From: Ensifer sp. USDA 6670
GTDB taxonomy: Bacteria; Pseudomonadota; Alphaproteobacteria; Rhizobiales; Rhizobiaceae
NCBI GenBank assembly: GCA_000421085.1
Contig: ATWE01000019.1
Span: 1 to 64,000, forward strand
Length of the DNA: 64,000 nucleotides
Reading direction: 5' to 3'
The translations under genes were made by a program, and so were the position numbers. How positions within the stretch are numbered: position 1 is the stretch's first letter; the number at the start of each line of letters is the position of its first letter. A model generated the notes under the pieces. The model saw nothing but the letters and a program-made list of their open reading frames with translations, made no database searches and was not told the origin of the DNA. Of the stretch, positions 1 through 9,623 are shown piece after piece.

Positions 1-1359
1 CTTGGCTACGATGGCCCGATTTTCGCGACACCCGCGACGACCGACCTCTGCTCCGTCATGCTGCCGGATTCTGCTCACATCCAGGAGAGTGAAGTCGACC
101 AGCTCAATCGCCGCAACCTGCACCGGGGCCGCCAGACCGTGACGCCGATTTACACCGCGCGCGACGCCGCTGTCGCGATCACACTGTTTCGGCAGGTGCG
201 CCTCGGCTCGTGGGAAAAGGCCGGCGGGGGAATTCGCTTTCGGTTCTGGAATGCGGGACATCTGCTCGGATCCGCCTCGGTTGAAATGGAGATTGGTCCC
301 GGCCCCTCGCCGCTGCGCCTGCTGTTTTCCGGCGACATCGGGCCGCGGCACAAGCTCCTGCAGTTCGATGCGACAGCACCGAGTGGCTGGGACTACGTCA
401 TATGCGAGAGCACCTACGGCAATGTCGAGCGCGAGGAAGCGGACGATGCTGCGCGACGTCACGTCCTGCGCTCCGAGGTGCTGACTGCAGCGCATCCGAA
501 TGGCGCTCTTCTCATCCCCTCTTTCGCCGTGGAACGCACGCAGGAACTGCTCACGGATCTTGTTTACCTGATGGAGACGGGTGCCGTCCCGAAATGCCCG
601 ATCATTATTGATTCACCCCTTGCGACTCGTGCGAGCGAGATTTTCCGCCGGCACGCTCGCGAGCTTGAGAACGGCGATGCTCTCGTTCGGGGGATCGAGT
701 CGAAGAATGTTCGCTTTACCGAAACGGCGGAGCAATCCAAGGCGGTCGATCTCATCAGGGGTTTCCATATTGTTATCGCTGCGAGCGGAATGTGCGAGGC
801 AGGGCGCATTCGGCATCGCTTGAAAAACTGGCTGTGGCGAGACGAGGCGACAGTGCTGCTGGTTGGCTACCAGGCGAACGGCACACTGGGACGCCTTCTT
901 GAAGAAGGAGCCACCGTCGTGCGCATTCAGGGCGACGATATCCGGGTCCGAGCCCGTATCAGGAAGCTGGATATCTATAGCGGCCATGCCGATGGCGGCG
1001 AGCTTACCGACTGGGTGCGAGCCCGGCAGCCGATCAGCGCGGGTGTCTTCCTCGTCCACGGAGAGGACGAGGCACTTGAAGGGCTCCGGGAAAGTCTCTC
1101 CACCTTCCTGCCGCAAGATCACCTCATCCGGCCGAGACTGGACAGCGCATTCCGCCTCGGCTCGCATAGTCCAGTTGAGATTTCCGAAGCAGTCGCCCCG
1201 CCTCGCATCGATCCCGTACGGGTAGGAAGGACGGATTGGCACAACGATTTCCAGTCGCTCGTCCTCGATCTGCAGGACGAACTGGCCAAGGCTGCGGACG
1301 ATAAGGCGCGTGGGGTCGTAATCCGCCGGCTGCGCCGTGCCTTGCAGGAAGAAGCATGA
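1..1359 (+). CDS. MBL-fold beta-CASP RNA exonuclease-like hydrolase (5' partial)
   Basis: The frame is open from the first base of the window, so the N-terminus and the metal-binding HxHxDH motif lie outside. The visible 452 residues read as the rest of a metallo-beta-lactamase/beta-CASP protein: GPIFATPAT and DSAHIQE near the left edge, an FSGDIG motif, ESTYGN, a nuclease-like DSPLATRASEIFRRH segment, SGMCEAGRIRHRL, and a C-terminal SGHADGGEL motif supplying the last active-site histidine. This is the KH-less RNA-processing exonuclease type found in many proteobacteria. The substrate is probably RNA, but that comes from the family only. It is followed, after a gap with a FixK-like box, by two envelope proteases. 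I saw no frameshift. Confidence 0.85.
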   Translation, partial: LGYDGPIFATPATTDLCSVMLPDSAHIQESEVDQLNRRNLHRGRQTVTPIYTARDAAVAITLFRQVRLGSWEKAGGGIRFRFWNAGHLLGSASVEMEIGPGPSPLRLLFSGDIGPRHKLLQFDATAPSGWDYVICESTYGNVEREEADDAARRHVLRSEVLTAAHPNGALLIPSFAVERTQELLTDLVYLMETGAVPKCPIIIDSPLATRASEIFRRHARELENGDALVRGIESKNVRFTETAEQSKAVDLIRGFHIVIAASGMCEAGRIRHRLKNWLWRDEATVLLVGYQANGTLGRLLEEGATVVRIQGDDIRVRARIRKLDIYSGHADGGELTDWVRARQPISAGVFLVHGEDEALEGLRESLSTFLPQDHLIRPRLDSAFRLGSHSPVEISEAVAPPRIDPVRVGRTDWHNDFQSLVLDLQDELAKAADDKARGVVIRRLRRALQEEA

Positions 1360-1484
1360 GATGCCAAAGCGACAGTCAGCGAAAGCGTGAGAGCACAGGA
1401 GTCGGACGTCATGCCGGCGCCTGACCGGTGCGCCTGCTCCTGATCCGCATCGATCACAATGCACGCCGGCGAGGATGTCGGGAA

Positions 1485-1498
1485 TTGATGCGCGTCAA
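1485..1498. promoter_or_regulatory. FixK/FNR-type box upstream of the DegP-like gene
   Basis: TTGATGCGCGTCAA fits TTGAY-N4-RTCAA and extends to a 16-bp palindrome with flanking A and T. It ends 54 bases before the ATG at 1553. The hexamer TGAAAT at 1521-1526 sits where the -10 of a class II FixK/FNR promoter is expected (box centre at -41.5). Confidence 0.75.
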
Positions 1499-1552
1499 TG
1501 CAGCGGCGGGGAAATCCGGCTGAAATCCGGCATCAATCCAGGGAGCGCGACG

Positions 1553-2881
1553 ATGCTCAAGATTTCGAGACTGCTGCTTCTAGCTGCCCTTTTCGACCCC
1601 TTCGGAGGGGCCGCCGAAGCGACCGGCATCGACGCGGGCGTGTCCGCAATGCTGGAGCGCGTGCAGCCGGCGGTCGTCAGTATCCGCACCGTCAGCAGCG
1701 GGATCGTTCGAAGCGAAATGCTCGAGGATCCGAATGTACGGAAAGTCCTCGGTCTTCCCGATGAGGTATTCATCGTCCAGGCGGGGGCGACCGCGACAGG
1801 GTCTGGGGTGATCATCGATCGGGAGGGAGGCTACATCATCACCAGCCGTCATCTGGTCGCCGATGCCGATGATGTTTCCGTGACACTTGCGGACGGACGG
1901 GTTTTCCACGCCGACAGGGTAGGGGAGGATGCACCGACAGACCTCGCGGTCATCAAGATCGATGCCTCAAAACTTGCTGCGCTCCAGTGGGGAAATTCAT
2001 CCGAACTTAAGGTTGGCGAGTTTGTGGCCGCGATAGGCAGCCCTTTCGGCTTGGCCCAGACGGCGACGTTCGGCATCGTCAGCGGCTTGGGTCGCTCGGG
2101 CCTGGGTGCCGATGAATACCAGGATTACATCCAGACCGACGCGGCCATCAATCCAGGGAATTCCGGCGGAGCGCTCGTCAATGTCTCTGGCGAATTGATC
2201 GGCATTGCGCGCGGGATCGCCGCGCCGGATCAGACGAGTACCGGCATCGGCTTTGCGATTCCTTCGAATATCGTGGCGCAGATCGTCCGGGAATTGATAT
2301 CCCACGGAGAATACAAGCGAGGCTGGCTCGGCCTCTCGGTGACGGCCGCAGCGGATGCGCAAGATGGTAGTGCCCCTCAACCGCCAGGGCTTATTGTGAA
2401 CGAACTCGCCTGCGACTCGCCGGCGGAACGGCAAGGCGTACGCCTTGGAGATGTGATCATCGGCCTGGACGACCGCGCCTTCTCGACGGAGCCGGCCTTC
2501 AGGAATGCGATCAGCCTGCTTCCGGCGAACGCCCGGATCACTCTCGATGTTCGCAGGGGAGAAACGTCGCAGAAGCTGAATGTGACGCTTTCCAACTCGG
2601 CCGATCGTCCCGACGTCTCGGACCAGGGCTCAGTAATCGTCAAGTTTACATCGGCGAGCGGCTCACCAGCATGCGTGCCGGCGGGAACTGTCCTCGTCGA
2701 TGTTGCGCCGGGTAGCGCCGCTTACTCTATCGGGCTGAGAACGGGCGACTACCTGACGGCAATCAACGGCAAACCGCCCGTCACTGCCGATCAAATTGGA
2801 AGCGTTCTGGAGAGTGTGGAAGGCAGCGCTTCTGTCGATATCCTGCGGGCAGGAACCGCATACCGCATCGATGTTCAATAG
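1553..2881 (+). CDS. DegP/HtrA-like periplasmic serine protease with two PDZ domains
   Basis: This 442-residue protein has a signal peptide (KISR followed by a Leu/Ala stretch to about residue 24). The trypsin-like domain shows all three catalytic residues: His in TSRHLVADADD (about residue 100), Asp in DLAVIKID, and Ser in NPGNSGGALV. Two PDZ domains follow. Such proteases degrade or refold damaged periplasmic proteins. The ATG at 1553 is chosen because GGAG precedes it and a signal peptide follows directly; a longer in-frame start at 1475 would place the regulatory box inside the gene. The next gene, an M50 protease, starts 53 bases downstream in the same direction, so the two are probably co-transcribed. 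Confidence 0.88.
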   Translation: MLKISRLLLLAALFDPFGGAAEATGIDAGVSAMLERVQPAVVSIRTVSSGIVRSEMLEDPNVRKVLGLPDEVFIVQAGATATGSGVIIDREGGYIITSRHLVADADDVSVTLADGRVFHADRVGEDAPTDLAVIKIDASKLAALQWGNSSELKVGEFVAAIGSPFGLAQTATFGIVSGLGRSGLGADEYQDYIQTDAAINPGNSGGALVNVSGELIGIARGIAAPDQTSTGIGFAIPSNIVAQIVRELISHGEYKRGWLGLSVTAAADAQDGSAPQPPGLIVNELACDSPAERQGVRLGDVIIGLDDRAFSTEPAFRNAISLLPANARITLDVRRGETSQKLNVTLSNSADRPDVSDQGSVIVKFTSASGSPACVPAGTVLVDVAPGSAAYSIGLRTGDYLTAINGKPPVTADQIGSVLESVEGSASVDILRAGTAYRIDVQ

Positions 2882-2934
2882 GGGCAAGCGGGCGTTCACG
2901 TCCGGCAAGTTGCCTTGGCTAGGAGTGGAATGCC

Positions 2935-4059
2935 ATGGGATGGTCGCTGAAGCTCGGAACAATTGCCGGGACCGAAATCCGGATACACATGACCTTTGTC
3001 TTGCTGCTCGTCTGGATCTGGTTCACGCACTACCAGATCGGCGGAGCGCCTGCTGCTTGGGAAGGGGTAGCCTTTATCCTCAGCGTGTTCGCTTGCGTGG
3101 TCCTGCATGAGTTCGGGCACATTGCCGCAGCGCGCCGTTTTGGGATCAAGACGCCCGACATCACGCTTCTGCCGATTGGCGGCGTCGCCCGGCTCGAGCG
3201 AAACCCGAGCAAACCAACGGAAGAACTGCTGATTGCGGTTGCGGGACCTCTGGTCAACATCGTCATCGCCGCCCTGCTTCTCGCCGTTATCGGCGGTGTC
3301 GCCGGCCTCGAGCAATTCGCCAGACCGCAGGATCCGCAAATCGACTTCTTGGTCAGGCTGGCCGGCGTCAACATCTTCCTCGTTCTGTTCAATATGATAC
3401 CGGCCTTTCCGATGGATGGCGGTCGGGTCTTGCGAGCGATCTTGGCTTGGCGCTGGTCCTGGGAACGCGCCACGCGCGTCGCCGCGACGATAGGGCAGGG
3501 CGCGGCCTTCGTCATGGGTGTGGCGGGTTTGTTCTACAGTCCTCTGCTCATCCTCATCGCGATCTTTGTTTATCTCGCTGCTGAAGCAGAAGCGCAAAGC
3601 AGCGAGTTGCAAGCGATTTCCGGGGGCGTCACTGTGGGCGACGTCATGGTGACGGAGTTCGGGGTGCTTCAATCCGATGCTCGCCTAAGCGAAGCTGCCG
3701 AGCTTCTGCTCGCTACGAGTCAGAACGAATTTCCCGTGGTCGATGGGGAGGGGCAGTTCGCTGGATTGCTGACGCGCGACGGGATCATTGGCGCCATGAA
3801 GGAAGGCGGGCCGAATGCGTTGGTTCGGGCAGTGATGCGCACCGACGTTCCCTGGGTTTATGAGGAAACCGCGCTGGGGGACAGTCTGAGGGTTATGCAG
3901 ACAACAGGTGCACCGGCCGCAGCAGTGGTCAGCCGTAGCCAGCATCCGATCGGGATCATGAACTATGAAACAATCGGCGAGATGCTGATGCTGCACGCCG
4001 CCGTTCATGACTTCCGTTTCGGCATGCTGCGGCGTTCGAGAGTGGGATCGCACGGCTAA
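2935..4059 (+). CDS. Site-2 protease family (M50) zinc metalloprotease with CBS domains
   Basis: This is a 374-residue polytopic membrane protein. The zinc motif HEFGH lies at residues 58-62 inside a hydrophobic segment. The second motif, NMIPAFPMDGGR near residue 150, supplies the third ligand (Asp). About four to six membrane segments are followed by a cytoplasmic pair of CBS repeats (VGDVMVTEFGVL, then VRAVMRTDVPWV). M50 proteases with CBS domains cut transmembrane substrates, and CBS pairs usually sense adenine nucleotides, so cutting may respond to energy state (inference). AGGAGTGGA precedes the ATG. It sits behind the DegP-like gene, an arrangement that recalls the DegS-RseP cascade without proving one. 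Confidence 0.87.
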   Translation: MGWSLKLGTIAGTEIRIHMTFVLLLVWIWFTHYQIGGAPAAWEGVAFILSVFACVVLHEFGHIAAARRFGIKTPDITLLPIGGVARLERNPSKPTEELLIAVAGPLVNIVIAALLLAVIGGVAGLEQFARPQDPQIDFLVRLAGVNIFLVLFNMIPAFPMDGGRVLRAILAWRWSWERATRVAATIGQGAAFVMGVAGLFYSPLLILIAIFVYLAAEAEAQSSELQAISGGVTVGDVMVTEFGVLQSDARLSEAAELLLATSQNEFPVVDGEGQFAGLLTRDGIIGAMKEGGPNALVRAVMRTDVPWVYEETALGDSLRVMQTTGAPAAAVVSRSQHPIGIMNYETIGEMLMLHAAVHDFRFGMLRRSRVGSHG

Positions 4060-4078
4060 GAGCGACAGGCGTCAGCGG

Positions 4079-5278
4079 CTAACGTTCAACAATAGCCGCC
4101 CCGTCCTTGATCCGGTCGCTCGGGTAGAGAATGACTCGTTGTCCGCGTACAAGCCCTTCTCGGACTTCGACCGCAAGGCTGTTCCGCTGACCGACGGCGA
4201 CCGGACGCAAACGCGCCCGTCCCTCTGCGGCGACAAAGACGGCCCATTCTTCGCCTTGCCGGAACAAAGCGCCAAGCGGCATCTTGAGGACCTCACCCTC
4301 GAACAGGATGACTTGCACGTCGACTCGGTAACCATGCCCGAGCGAGCGCCAACGTTCCGGTGGATCGGCGAAATCGAGGATGACGTCGACCCGCTGCTCC
4401 TCGATTCCGAGCGCCGATACCTGGGTCTGCCCGAAGGGCTCGATTCGACGAACGACTGCGTTGAGGTCTTCGCCGCCCCAGCCGGTGATGATCGCTCGTT
4501 GATCCGGCAGTATCCGAACGGCGTCCTCCGAGAGGAAATTGACGACGATCTCCAGATCCGCAGGATCACCAATGTCGAGCAGCGGCGTTCCAGCTTCGAC
4601 CACGCCTTCGCTGCGGCGCATGACCTGCAGCACGACGCCGCTCACCGGGGCGGTCACCGGCATGCATTCGCAGTCTTCACGCAGGCTCCGGATCTCCTGC
4701 CGCGACAGGAGCCTTGACCGGGCTTGGTGAAGCTCGTGTTCCCTTACCTTTAAGGCAGCCTCGGCTGTAGCGAGATTGGCTTGCGCGACGTTGTAGGAAC
4801 GCTCGGCGTCTTCCAGAGTGCGCTGCGAGATTGTCCTGCGCTCGATCAATTGCCGGGCGCGAGCGCGCTCTCCCTCTGCAAAGGTCAAGTCGGCTTTGGC
4901 CTTATTGAGTTCGGCAGCGGCGAGCTTGTGGGCCGCGCGTGCCGCCTCGACTGCCGCCTGCAGCTCCGCCTCGGTCCTGACGTCCAGGAAGGCCGGCGGC
5001 GCGGGTTCGATTTGCGCGACCTGGGTCTCCCCCGCCTTCACGACGTCGCCGACCTCGGCTGTGATACGCTGCAACTGGCCATGCAACGGTGCATGAAGCG
5101 TGTAGACGTCGCGCACCCGCGTTTCCCCCTCCTCATCGAGGGTGACGCGCAGCAAGCCGATCTCGGCCGCGGCCAAATCGACCTGAATCGGCTGCGGCCG
5201 CAATGCATAGGCGATCCCCGCCGCGAGCAGGGCGAGCAGACTGCCCCAGATTGCCAACCTGCGCTTGACGACACCCAC
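4079..5278 (-). CDS. HlyD/RND-type periplasmic adaptor (membrane fusion protein)
   Basis: This 399-residue protein has an N-terminal membrane anchor (about residues 8-26), a beta-barrel/lipoyl region, an Ala/Glu/Arg-rich coiled-coil hairpin (about 95-200), and a second lipoyl half containing CECMPVTAPVSGVVLQV. It would bridge the inner-membrane ABC permease encoded upstream to an outer-membrane factor. Translation appears to start at GTG 5278, preceded by AAGGGAG; the overlapping ATG two bases upstream is in another frame. The gap to the permease stop codon is 3 bases, so the genes are one operon (ATPase, permease, adaptor). The exported substrate is unknown. It converges with the M50 protease gene. 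Confidence 0.87.
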   Translation of the reverse strand: MGVVKRRLAIWGSLLALLAAGIAYALRPQPIQVDLAAAEIGLLRVTLDEEGETRVRDVYTLHAPLHGQLQRITAEVGDVVKAGETQVAQIEPAPPAFLDVRTEAELQAAVEAARAAHKLAAAELNKAKADLTFAEGERARARQLIERRTISQRTLEDAERSYNVAQANLATAEAALKVREHELHQARSRLLSRQEIRSLREDCECMPVTAPVSGVVLQVMRRSEGVVEAGTPLLDIGDPADLEIVVNFLSEDAVRILPDQRAIITGWGGEDLNAVVRRIEPFGQTQVSALGIEEQRVDVILDFADPPERWRSLGHGYRVDVQVILFEGEVLKMPLGALFRQGEEWAVFVAAEGRARLRPVAVGQRNSLAVEVREGLVRGQRVILYPSDRIKDGAAIVER

Positions 5279-5281
5279 ATG

Positions 5282-7654
5282 CTACTCCCTTGTCTTAAGC
5301 ACTGCGATTAGGTCCAGACGATCAAGCCGCCGGCGCACGAGCGCGGCGCAAACCAGCGTCGCCGCAAGCGCGATCAGCGCCGCCTTGCCATAGGTTGCAT
5401 CCCGCAGGACGAGCGGCACGCGGTAGAGCTCTGTTTCGAAGGCGCTCGTCATGTACCACGCGAGGCCATAGCCGATCGCCGCGCCAAGCGGGATGGCAAT
5501 CCAGGTCAGAATGCCGACCTCACCGAGCAGGATGTAGGAAATCTCCCAGCGGCTGAAGCCGAGGACGCGCAGCGTCGCTAGTTCGCGCGCCCGCTCGGAA
5601 AGCGCGATACGGATCGAGTTGTAGGTGACGCCGACTGAAAGCGTCATAGAGAAGGCGACGAAGAAGCCGACGAAGATGAAGATGGTTTCGCCCATGGTTT
5701 CGTAGAAGGTGTCGATCGCTGCCTGCCGGAAGAGTATGGCGGCGACGTTGGGAATGTCCTTGAGTTTTGCCAATAAGCTCGTGCGGCTCCGGGCGTCGAC
5801 GAGGAAATGCAATCCGCTCACGACGCGCCCGTCGCCGGATATCCGGTTCAGCGCCTCCATATCCATGTAGGCGGGCGTTCCAAGATAGGTTTCGAAAACC
5901 TGAGCCACGGGAAGGCTCAATCGGGCCTGGCGCCCCTCCAGGAGTTCGACGCCCACGGTATCGCCGGTGCTTACGTGGAGCAACTCTGCGAGCTTGCGCG
6001 AAAGCACGAGCCCGCCTGGAGGGACGTCGATGCGCCCGCCCTCGACGTCAAACACGGGACTGAGGATTGCGCCGGGCGGGACGCCGATTATGCCTTGTTT
6101 CTCGACAAGGTGTCCGTGGCTGATGCGCGCTGATGCGTGGCGGTAAGGTTCCACCGCCAGCACGCCGGGTAGATGCTCGTAATCCCCGGCCGTATGAATG
6201 GGTAGCAGGTCGTTGAACGCCACGGTCGCGTCCTGATGCTGCCCGCGCTCGAAAGCGGTCTCGGCCAGCGCGTCGATCGCATCGACCCACTGCAACGCCA
6301 TGATCAGCACGGCGATCGACATTGCGAGACCGAGACTGGCCAGGAAAGCCCTAACCGGCCATCGGATGATGCGTCTTACGATCATGCGCGACGGTTCGTC
6401 CAACGCGCCGGCAAGCGCCGTTCGAGAAGCCCAGCTACGCCGATAGATGGGCGGGGAAGGTGGGAGCATCGCCTCCGCCGGCGGAAGCCGGACCGCGCGA
6501 CGCACCGCAGCGAGGCTGCCAGCGAGCGCCGCGCCGAGACTGATCGCGCCGGCAATGACGAAGCCGGCAGGGCCGGGGCGATAGAGCAGGAAAGGAAAGC
6601 GGTAAAATTTCGTATAGAGTTCCGTGTTCCAGTGACCGAGCCAGGCGCCGAGCAGCGAGCCGATCAGGATGCCGATCGTGCCGATGACAAGGACCATCTT
6701 GGCATAGTGCCAGCCGATCGCCAGATTGCTGTAACCGAAGGCCTTCAGAAGGCCGATCTCGTGGCGCTCGGTTTCGATCAGCCGTGCGATTACCATGTTG
6801 GTCAAAAAGGCGGCGACCGCCAGAAAGATGGTCGGCATGATCTGCGACATGTTCTTTTGCTGGGCGATCTCGCTTTCCAGAAACCAGTTCGAGGTCTGGT
6901 CGGCACGACCGTAGGCACCGATGCCGCCGAAGGGAGCGAGCAGGCCGTCAAGCCGGCGGATAATGTCTTTTTCGTCAGCGCCGGGCAGGAGACCGAGCGT
7001 GACGCTGTTGAAGGAAGCCTCCAGGTCGAAGGCGGCTGCCAGCGGATCGTGCCCCATCCACAGGACGCCGAAACGCTCATCGTCCGGCATGAGACCCCCA
7101 GGTGCGATCGCGTAGACGAATTCGGGGCTGAGCGCCGTGCCCACGACATGGAGCGTGCGTTTGCGCCCCATTAAGACGGCACTGAAACTGTCGCCGGGCT
7201 TCAATTCGTGAGCCTCGGCGAAAGGCTCGCTGACGACCACCTCATCGGGCCGGGTCGGGTCGGTCAAGCGTCCGGATCTGATTACCAGTGCGTTGAGAAG
7301 CTCAGGGCCCCGTTCGGGCAGCGACAGCAATTGGGCAACGACCGGCTCGGCAAAGCCCGGGATGTCAAGAATGGCGCCTTCGACGATGCGCGTGTCGGCC
7401 AAGCGTACACCCGGGATATCGGCGATGTCACGGCTAAGATGTTCGGGCGCTCGCTTTGCCTGGGCAAACACATCGGCAAAGCGCGTCCGCTCGTAATAGG
7501 CCGCGGTTGTCTCCTCGAGCGCCTCGATCGTCGTCAGCGCCATGATGAGCAGGGCGGTACCGGACGCGATCACCAGCGCGATCGCAAGAACCTGAGCCTT
7601 CAGCCTCCAGAGTTCACGAACGAGCTTTCGATCGAGGCTGCTCATCATGCTCAC
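5282..7654 (-). CDS. MacB/LolC-type ABC transporter permease with two FtsX domains
   Basis: This is a 790-residue inner-membrane protein. It has an N-terminal transmembrane segment, a large periplasmic domain, an FtsX block of three segments around residues 265-385, a second transmembrane segment near 435, another periplasmic domain, and a C-terminal FtsX block with the typical [19 protein letters not shown] coupling region. This tandem layout is the DevC/YhiI-like export permease type. The GTG start overlaps the stop codon of the ATPase gene by 4 bases, which points to translational coupling. ATGs two to three codons in are alternative starts. Confidence 0.87.
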   Translation of the reverse strand: MSMMSSLDRKLVRELWRLKAQVLAIALVIASGTALLIMALTTIEALEETTAAYYERTRFADVFAQAKRAPEHLSRDIADIPGVRLADTRIVEGAILDIPGFAEPVVAQLLSLPERGPELLNALVIRSGRLTDPTRPDEVVVSEPFAEAHELKPGDSFSAVLMGRKRTLHVVGTALSPEFVYAIAPGGLMPDDERFGVLWMGHDPLAAAFDLEASFNSVTLGLLPGADEKDIIRRLDGLLAPFGGIGAYGRADQTSNWFLESEIAQQKNMSQIMPTIFLAVAAFLTNMVIARLIETERHEIGLLKAFGYSNLAIGWHYAKMVLVIGTIGILIGSLLGAWLGHWNTELYTKFYRFPFLLYRPGPAGFVIAGAISLGAALAGSLAAVRRAVRLPPAEAMLPPSPPIYRRSWASRTALAGALDEPSRMIVRRIIRWPVRAFLASLGLAMSIAVLIMALQWVDAIDALAETAFERGQHQDATVAFNDLLPIHTAGDYEHLPGVLAVEPYRHASARISHGHLVEKQGIIGVPPGAILSPVFDVEGGRIDVPPGGLVLSRKLAELLHVSTGDTVGVELLEGRQARLSLPVAQVFETYLGTPAYMDMEALNRISGDGRVVSGLHFLVDARSRTSLLAKLKDIPNVAAILFRQAAIDTFYETMGETIFIFVGFFVAFSMTLSVGVTYNSIRIALSERARELATLRVLGFSRWEISYILLGEVGILTWIAIPLGAAIGYGLAWYMTSAFETELYRVPLVLRDATYGKAALIALAATLVCAALVRRRLDRLDLIAVLKTRE

Positions 7655-8370
7655 CAGGCGAGCTCGCCGGGGGCGCGCTGAACGGCGTTTTGCCGAGTTT
7701 CGACGATGCGCCCATCGGCAAAATAGAGCACGCGATTGGCAATCTCGGCAATGACCGCGTTGTGGGTGATGAGCGCAGTGGTGGTCCCAAGTTCGCGATT
7801 GATCTTGAGGATCGCCTCGAGCACCAGGATCCCCGTCTTGCTGTCGAGTGCGCCCGTTGGCTCATCGCAGAGGAGCAGGTCGGGGCGCTTGGCGATCGCG
7901 CGGGCAATAGCGACGCGCTGCTGTTCGCCGCCGGAAAGTTGCGCCGGGAAGTGATCGACCCTGTCACCGAGACCGACGATCGAAAGCGCTTCAACCGGCG
8001 ACATCGGATTTCTGGCGATCTCCGTCACGAGGGAGACGTTTTCGCGCGCCGTCAGGCTAGGAATAAGGTTGTAGAACTGGAAAACGAAACCGACGTGATT
8101 GCGACGGTAGAGATTGAGGGCGCGTTCGCTATCCATCGTGAGGGGTTGGCCACGAAACACGACGATCCCCCCAGTGGGTGTATCGAGCCCGCCAAGGATA
8201 TTGAGCAATGTCGATTTACCGCTCCCCGATGGCCCCAACAGAACGATCAGTTCGCCCTCACGAAAGTCGACGTCCACCCCGCGCAGCGCGTGAACTTCCA
8301 CCGCGCCCATCCGATAGATCTTGGTGAGCTCGCGTGCCTCAAGAGCAATGGCCGATGCCTCGTTCTCCAC
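7651..8370 (-). CDS. ABC exporter ATP-binding protein (LolD/MacB type)
   Basis: This 239-residue ATPase has Walker [11 protein letters not shown]-loop FQFYNLIP, signature [14 protein letters not shown], Walker [13 protein letters not shown] and the switch His in ALITHN. It energises the downstream FtsX-type permease. GTG 8370 is chosen because GGGAGG lies 8 bases upstream and the protein then begins just before the ABC domain. The frame stays open to 8475, but those extra 35 residues resemble no ABC N-terminus. It is the first gene of a three-gene export operon; I found no exact FixK box in its upstream region. Confidence 0.88.
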   Translation of the reverse strand: MENEASAIALEARELTKIYRMGAVEVHALRGVDVDFREGELIVLLGPSGSGKSTLLNILGGLDTPTGGIVVFRGQPLTMDSERALNLYRRNHVGFVFQFYNLIPSLTARENVSLVTEIARNPMSPVEALSIVGLGDRVDHFPAQLSGGEQQRVAIARAIAKRPDLLLCDEPTGALDSKTGILVLEAILKINRELGTTTALITHNAVIAEIANRVLYFADGRIVETRQNAVQRAPGELAW

Positions 8371-8541
8371 TACAAGCCTCCCGGAATGCCGACGTGCCGT
8401 TGACTGACGCCGTTGAGGTTGACCCCAAGTACACCGCGCGATCTCAGGAATGTGAATTTTAGCAGATCGTTTCAAATTCGGCGGTGGCTAGCGCACTGTG
8501 GCCAAGAACGTCGGCAGCAGCGCGCCAGTCTGGTGTACACG

Positions 8542-8573
8542 CTTCCCGTCCGCAAAGGTGTGCGGACGGGAAG
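8542..8573 (-). terminator. Stem-loop just after the hsp20 gene
   Basis: A perfect 13-bp inverted repeat, CTTCCCGTCCGCA and TGCGGACGGGAAG, is separated by 6 bases. It begins 11 bases past the hsp20 stop codon. The minus strand beyond it lacks a T-run, so it is either a U-poor terminator or an mRNA 3'-end stabiliser. Confidence 0.6.
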
Positions 8574-8584
8574 ACGGGCGACAG

Positions 8585-9112
8585 TCAATTGGCCTTGATC
8601 TGAATCTTGCGCTCGTTCCGCTGCGCTTCCGGGGTCTTCGGCAGGGTTATCGACAGAACGCCCTTCGAGAAATTCGCAGCAATCTTTTCTGCATCGACCC
8701 CATCTGGCATCCGGAACGTGCGCTGGAACGAGCCGTAGCGGCGCTCAGAGAGGACATATTCCTGCTTCTTCTCCTCTTTCTCCTCCTGTTTCTCGCCTCG
8801 GATCGTCAGGATGCCGTTGGAGATGGCTACCTCTATGTCCTTTTCTTCCATCCCCGGCAGTTCACAGCTGATCTCGTAGCTCTTGTCTGTCTCCGCCAAA
8901 TCAACGGCCGGCGCCACGTCCAGCTCTGACAGCCGCGGCACCCGAGGCATGAGGGCGGAAGCCAAGGGGCGATGCCACAGGTTTGGAGCGACATCGTCGA
9001 ACAGCCGGTCAATTTCGGATCTGAGGCTTTCAAAGGGGAGCCACGACTCTGCACGATGTTCGACGGCTTTTTCTTTCGACTTGATGGGCAGTTTGGTTGC
9101 AGGTTCAGCCAT
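8585..9112 (-). CDS. Hsp20/alpha-crystallin family small heat-shock protein
   Basis: This 175-residue protein has a central alpha-crystallin domain (about residues 70-165). It contains the conserved opening APAVDLAETDKSYEI, a SNGILTIRGEK strand and the A-x-x-x-n-GVL motif FSKGVLSITLP. A Lys/Glu-rich stretch follows strand 5. It is a cytoplasmic ATP-independent holdase. AAGGAGGA precedes the ATG. A FixK-like box lies 157 bases upstream, with TCTAAT at the expected -10 position, so low-oxygen induction is likely; no ROSE-type thermosensor hairpin was obvious in the leader. Confidence 0.92.
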   Translation of the reverse strand: MAEPATKLPIKSKEKAVEHRAESWLPFESLRSEIDRLFDDVAPNLWHRPLASALMPRVPRLSELDVAPAVDLAETDKSYEISCELPGMEEKDIEVAISNGILTIRGEKQEEKEEKKQEYVLSERRYGSFQRTFRMPDGVDAEKIAANFSKGVLSITLPKTPEAQRNERKIQIKAN

Positions 9113-9269
9113 GGCTGGTGTCCTCCTTCAAAGCGTTGGTTCCAGGCTCATCTCGCCGCGGGTTGCTTATGGGCGCGGCCGCAAGCCAGTCTGGCCGACT
9201 TCTACCGGGCGCTTCTCCGCCGGCCACGCCAGATGATGGTCATTAGAACTCGACGAAGCAGCAGTCTCA

Positions 9270-9283
9270 TTGATGCGCGTCAA
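9270..9283. promoter_or_regulatory. FixK/FNR-type box upstream of hsp20
   Basis: TTGATGCGCGTCAA has the same core as the box at 1485. On the minus strand TCTAAT (9247-9242) sits exactly 29.5 bases from the box centre, as expected for a class II promoter firing toward hsp20. Toward the small plus-strand gene no -10 is visible. A weaker copy, TTGACGCGGAACAA at 9318-9331, has one mismatch. Confidence 0.78.
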
Positions 9284-9402
9284 ACACGAGCTGCAGGAGC
9301 CGACTGTCGCGACCTCTTTGACGCGGAACAAAGCATGCCCTTTGGATGTGTGATGTCTTGTACCTGTCCGCCATTGTTCTGGGTGGTGGGAGGAGGCCGG
9401 CC

Positions 9403-9588
9403 ATGACCAGGCGCAATCTGTTCAATACTATCCAGGCAGCCGTCCTGAACAGGCTGCTGTTCATCGTCATCCTGCTCATGATTGCATCATTGTTCAGTGT
9501 GCTGCCAATCAAGAGCTGCACGACCCCCGGCGGGCGGGCGGGTTCAGAGGCGATTGAAACTTCGGCCCTCGGCCCGCTCGTCAATTAA
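9403..9588 (+). CDS. Small single-pass membrane protein, unknown function
   Basis: This 61-residue reading frame has a strong ribosome-binding site (GGGAGGAGG, 6 bases before the ATG). One hydrophobic segment (LLFIVILLMIASLFSVL, about residues 17-33) is followed by a short polar tail with one Cys. I recognise no family. The ribosome-binding site and membrane segment suggest it is real, but length and GC-rich context leave doubt. It lies between hsp20 and the glucokinase-like gene. Confidence 0.45.
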   Translation: MTRRNLFNTIQAAVLNRLLFIVILLMIASLFSVLPIKSCTTPGGRAGSEAIETSALGPLVN

Positions 9589-9623
9589 GCGATGGCGCTG
9601 CAATCCATGAGGGCGCTCGCGCG

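Noticed and set aside
613-1464. Long minus-strand open frame opposite the MBL-fold gene
   Set aside because: It is antisense to a protein with clear beta-CASP motifs and shows no family features; high GC creates such open frames.
3620-3990. The CBS region of the M50 protease as a separate gene
   Set aside because: It is in frame with the protease domain with no internal ribosome-binding site, and the fusion is a known family layout.
6236-7174. Plus-strand open frame of 312 codons
   Set aside because: It is antisense to the FtsX-type permease and rich in Arg, Asp and Gln with no motif or ribosome-binding site.
9318-9331. TTGACGCGGAACAA as a second box before the small membrane-protein gene
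   Set aside because: It has a mismatch in the conserved right half and no -10 at the right spacing, so I did not list it as a separate feature.
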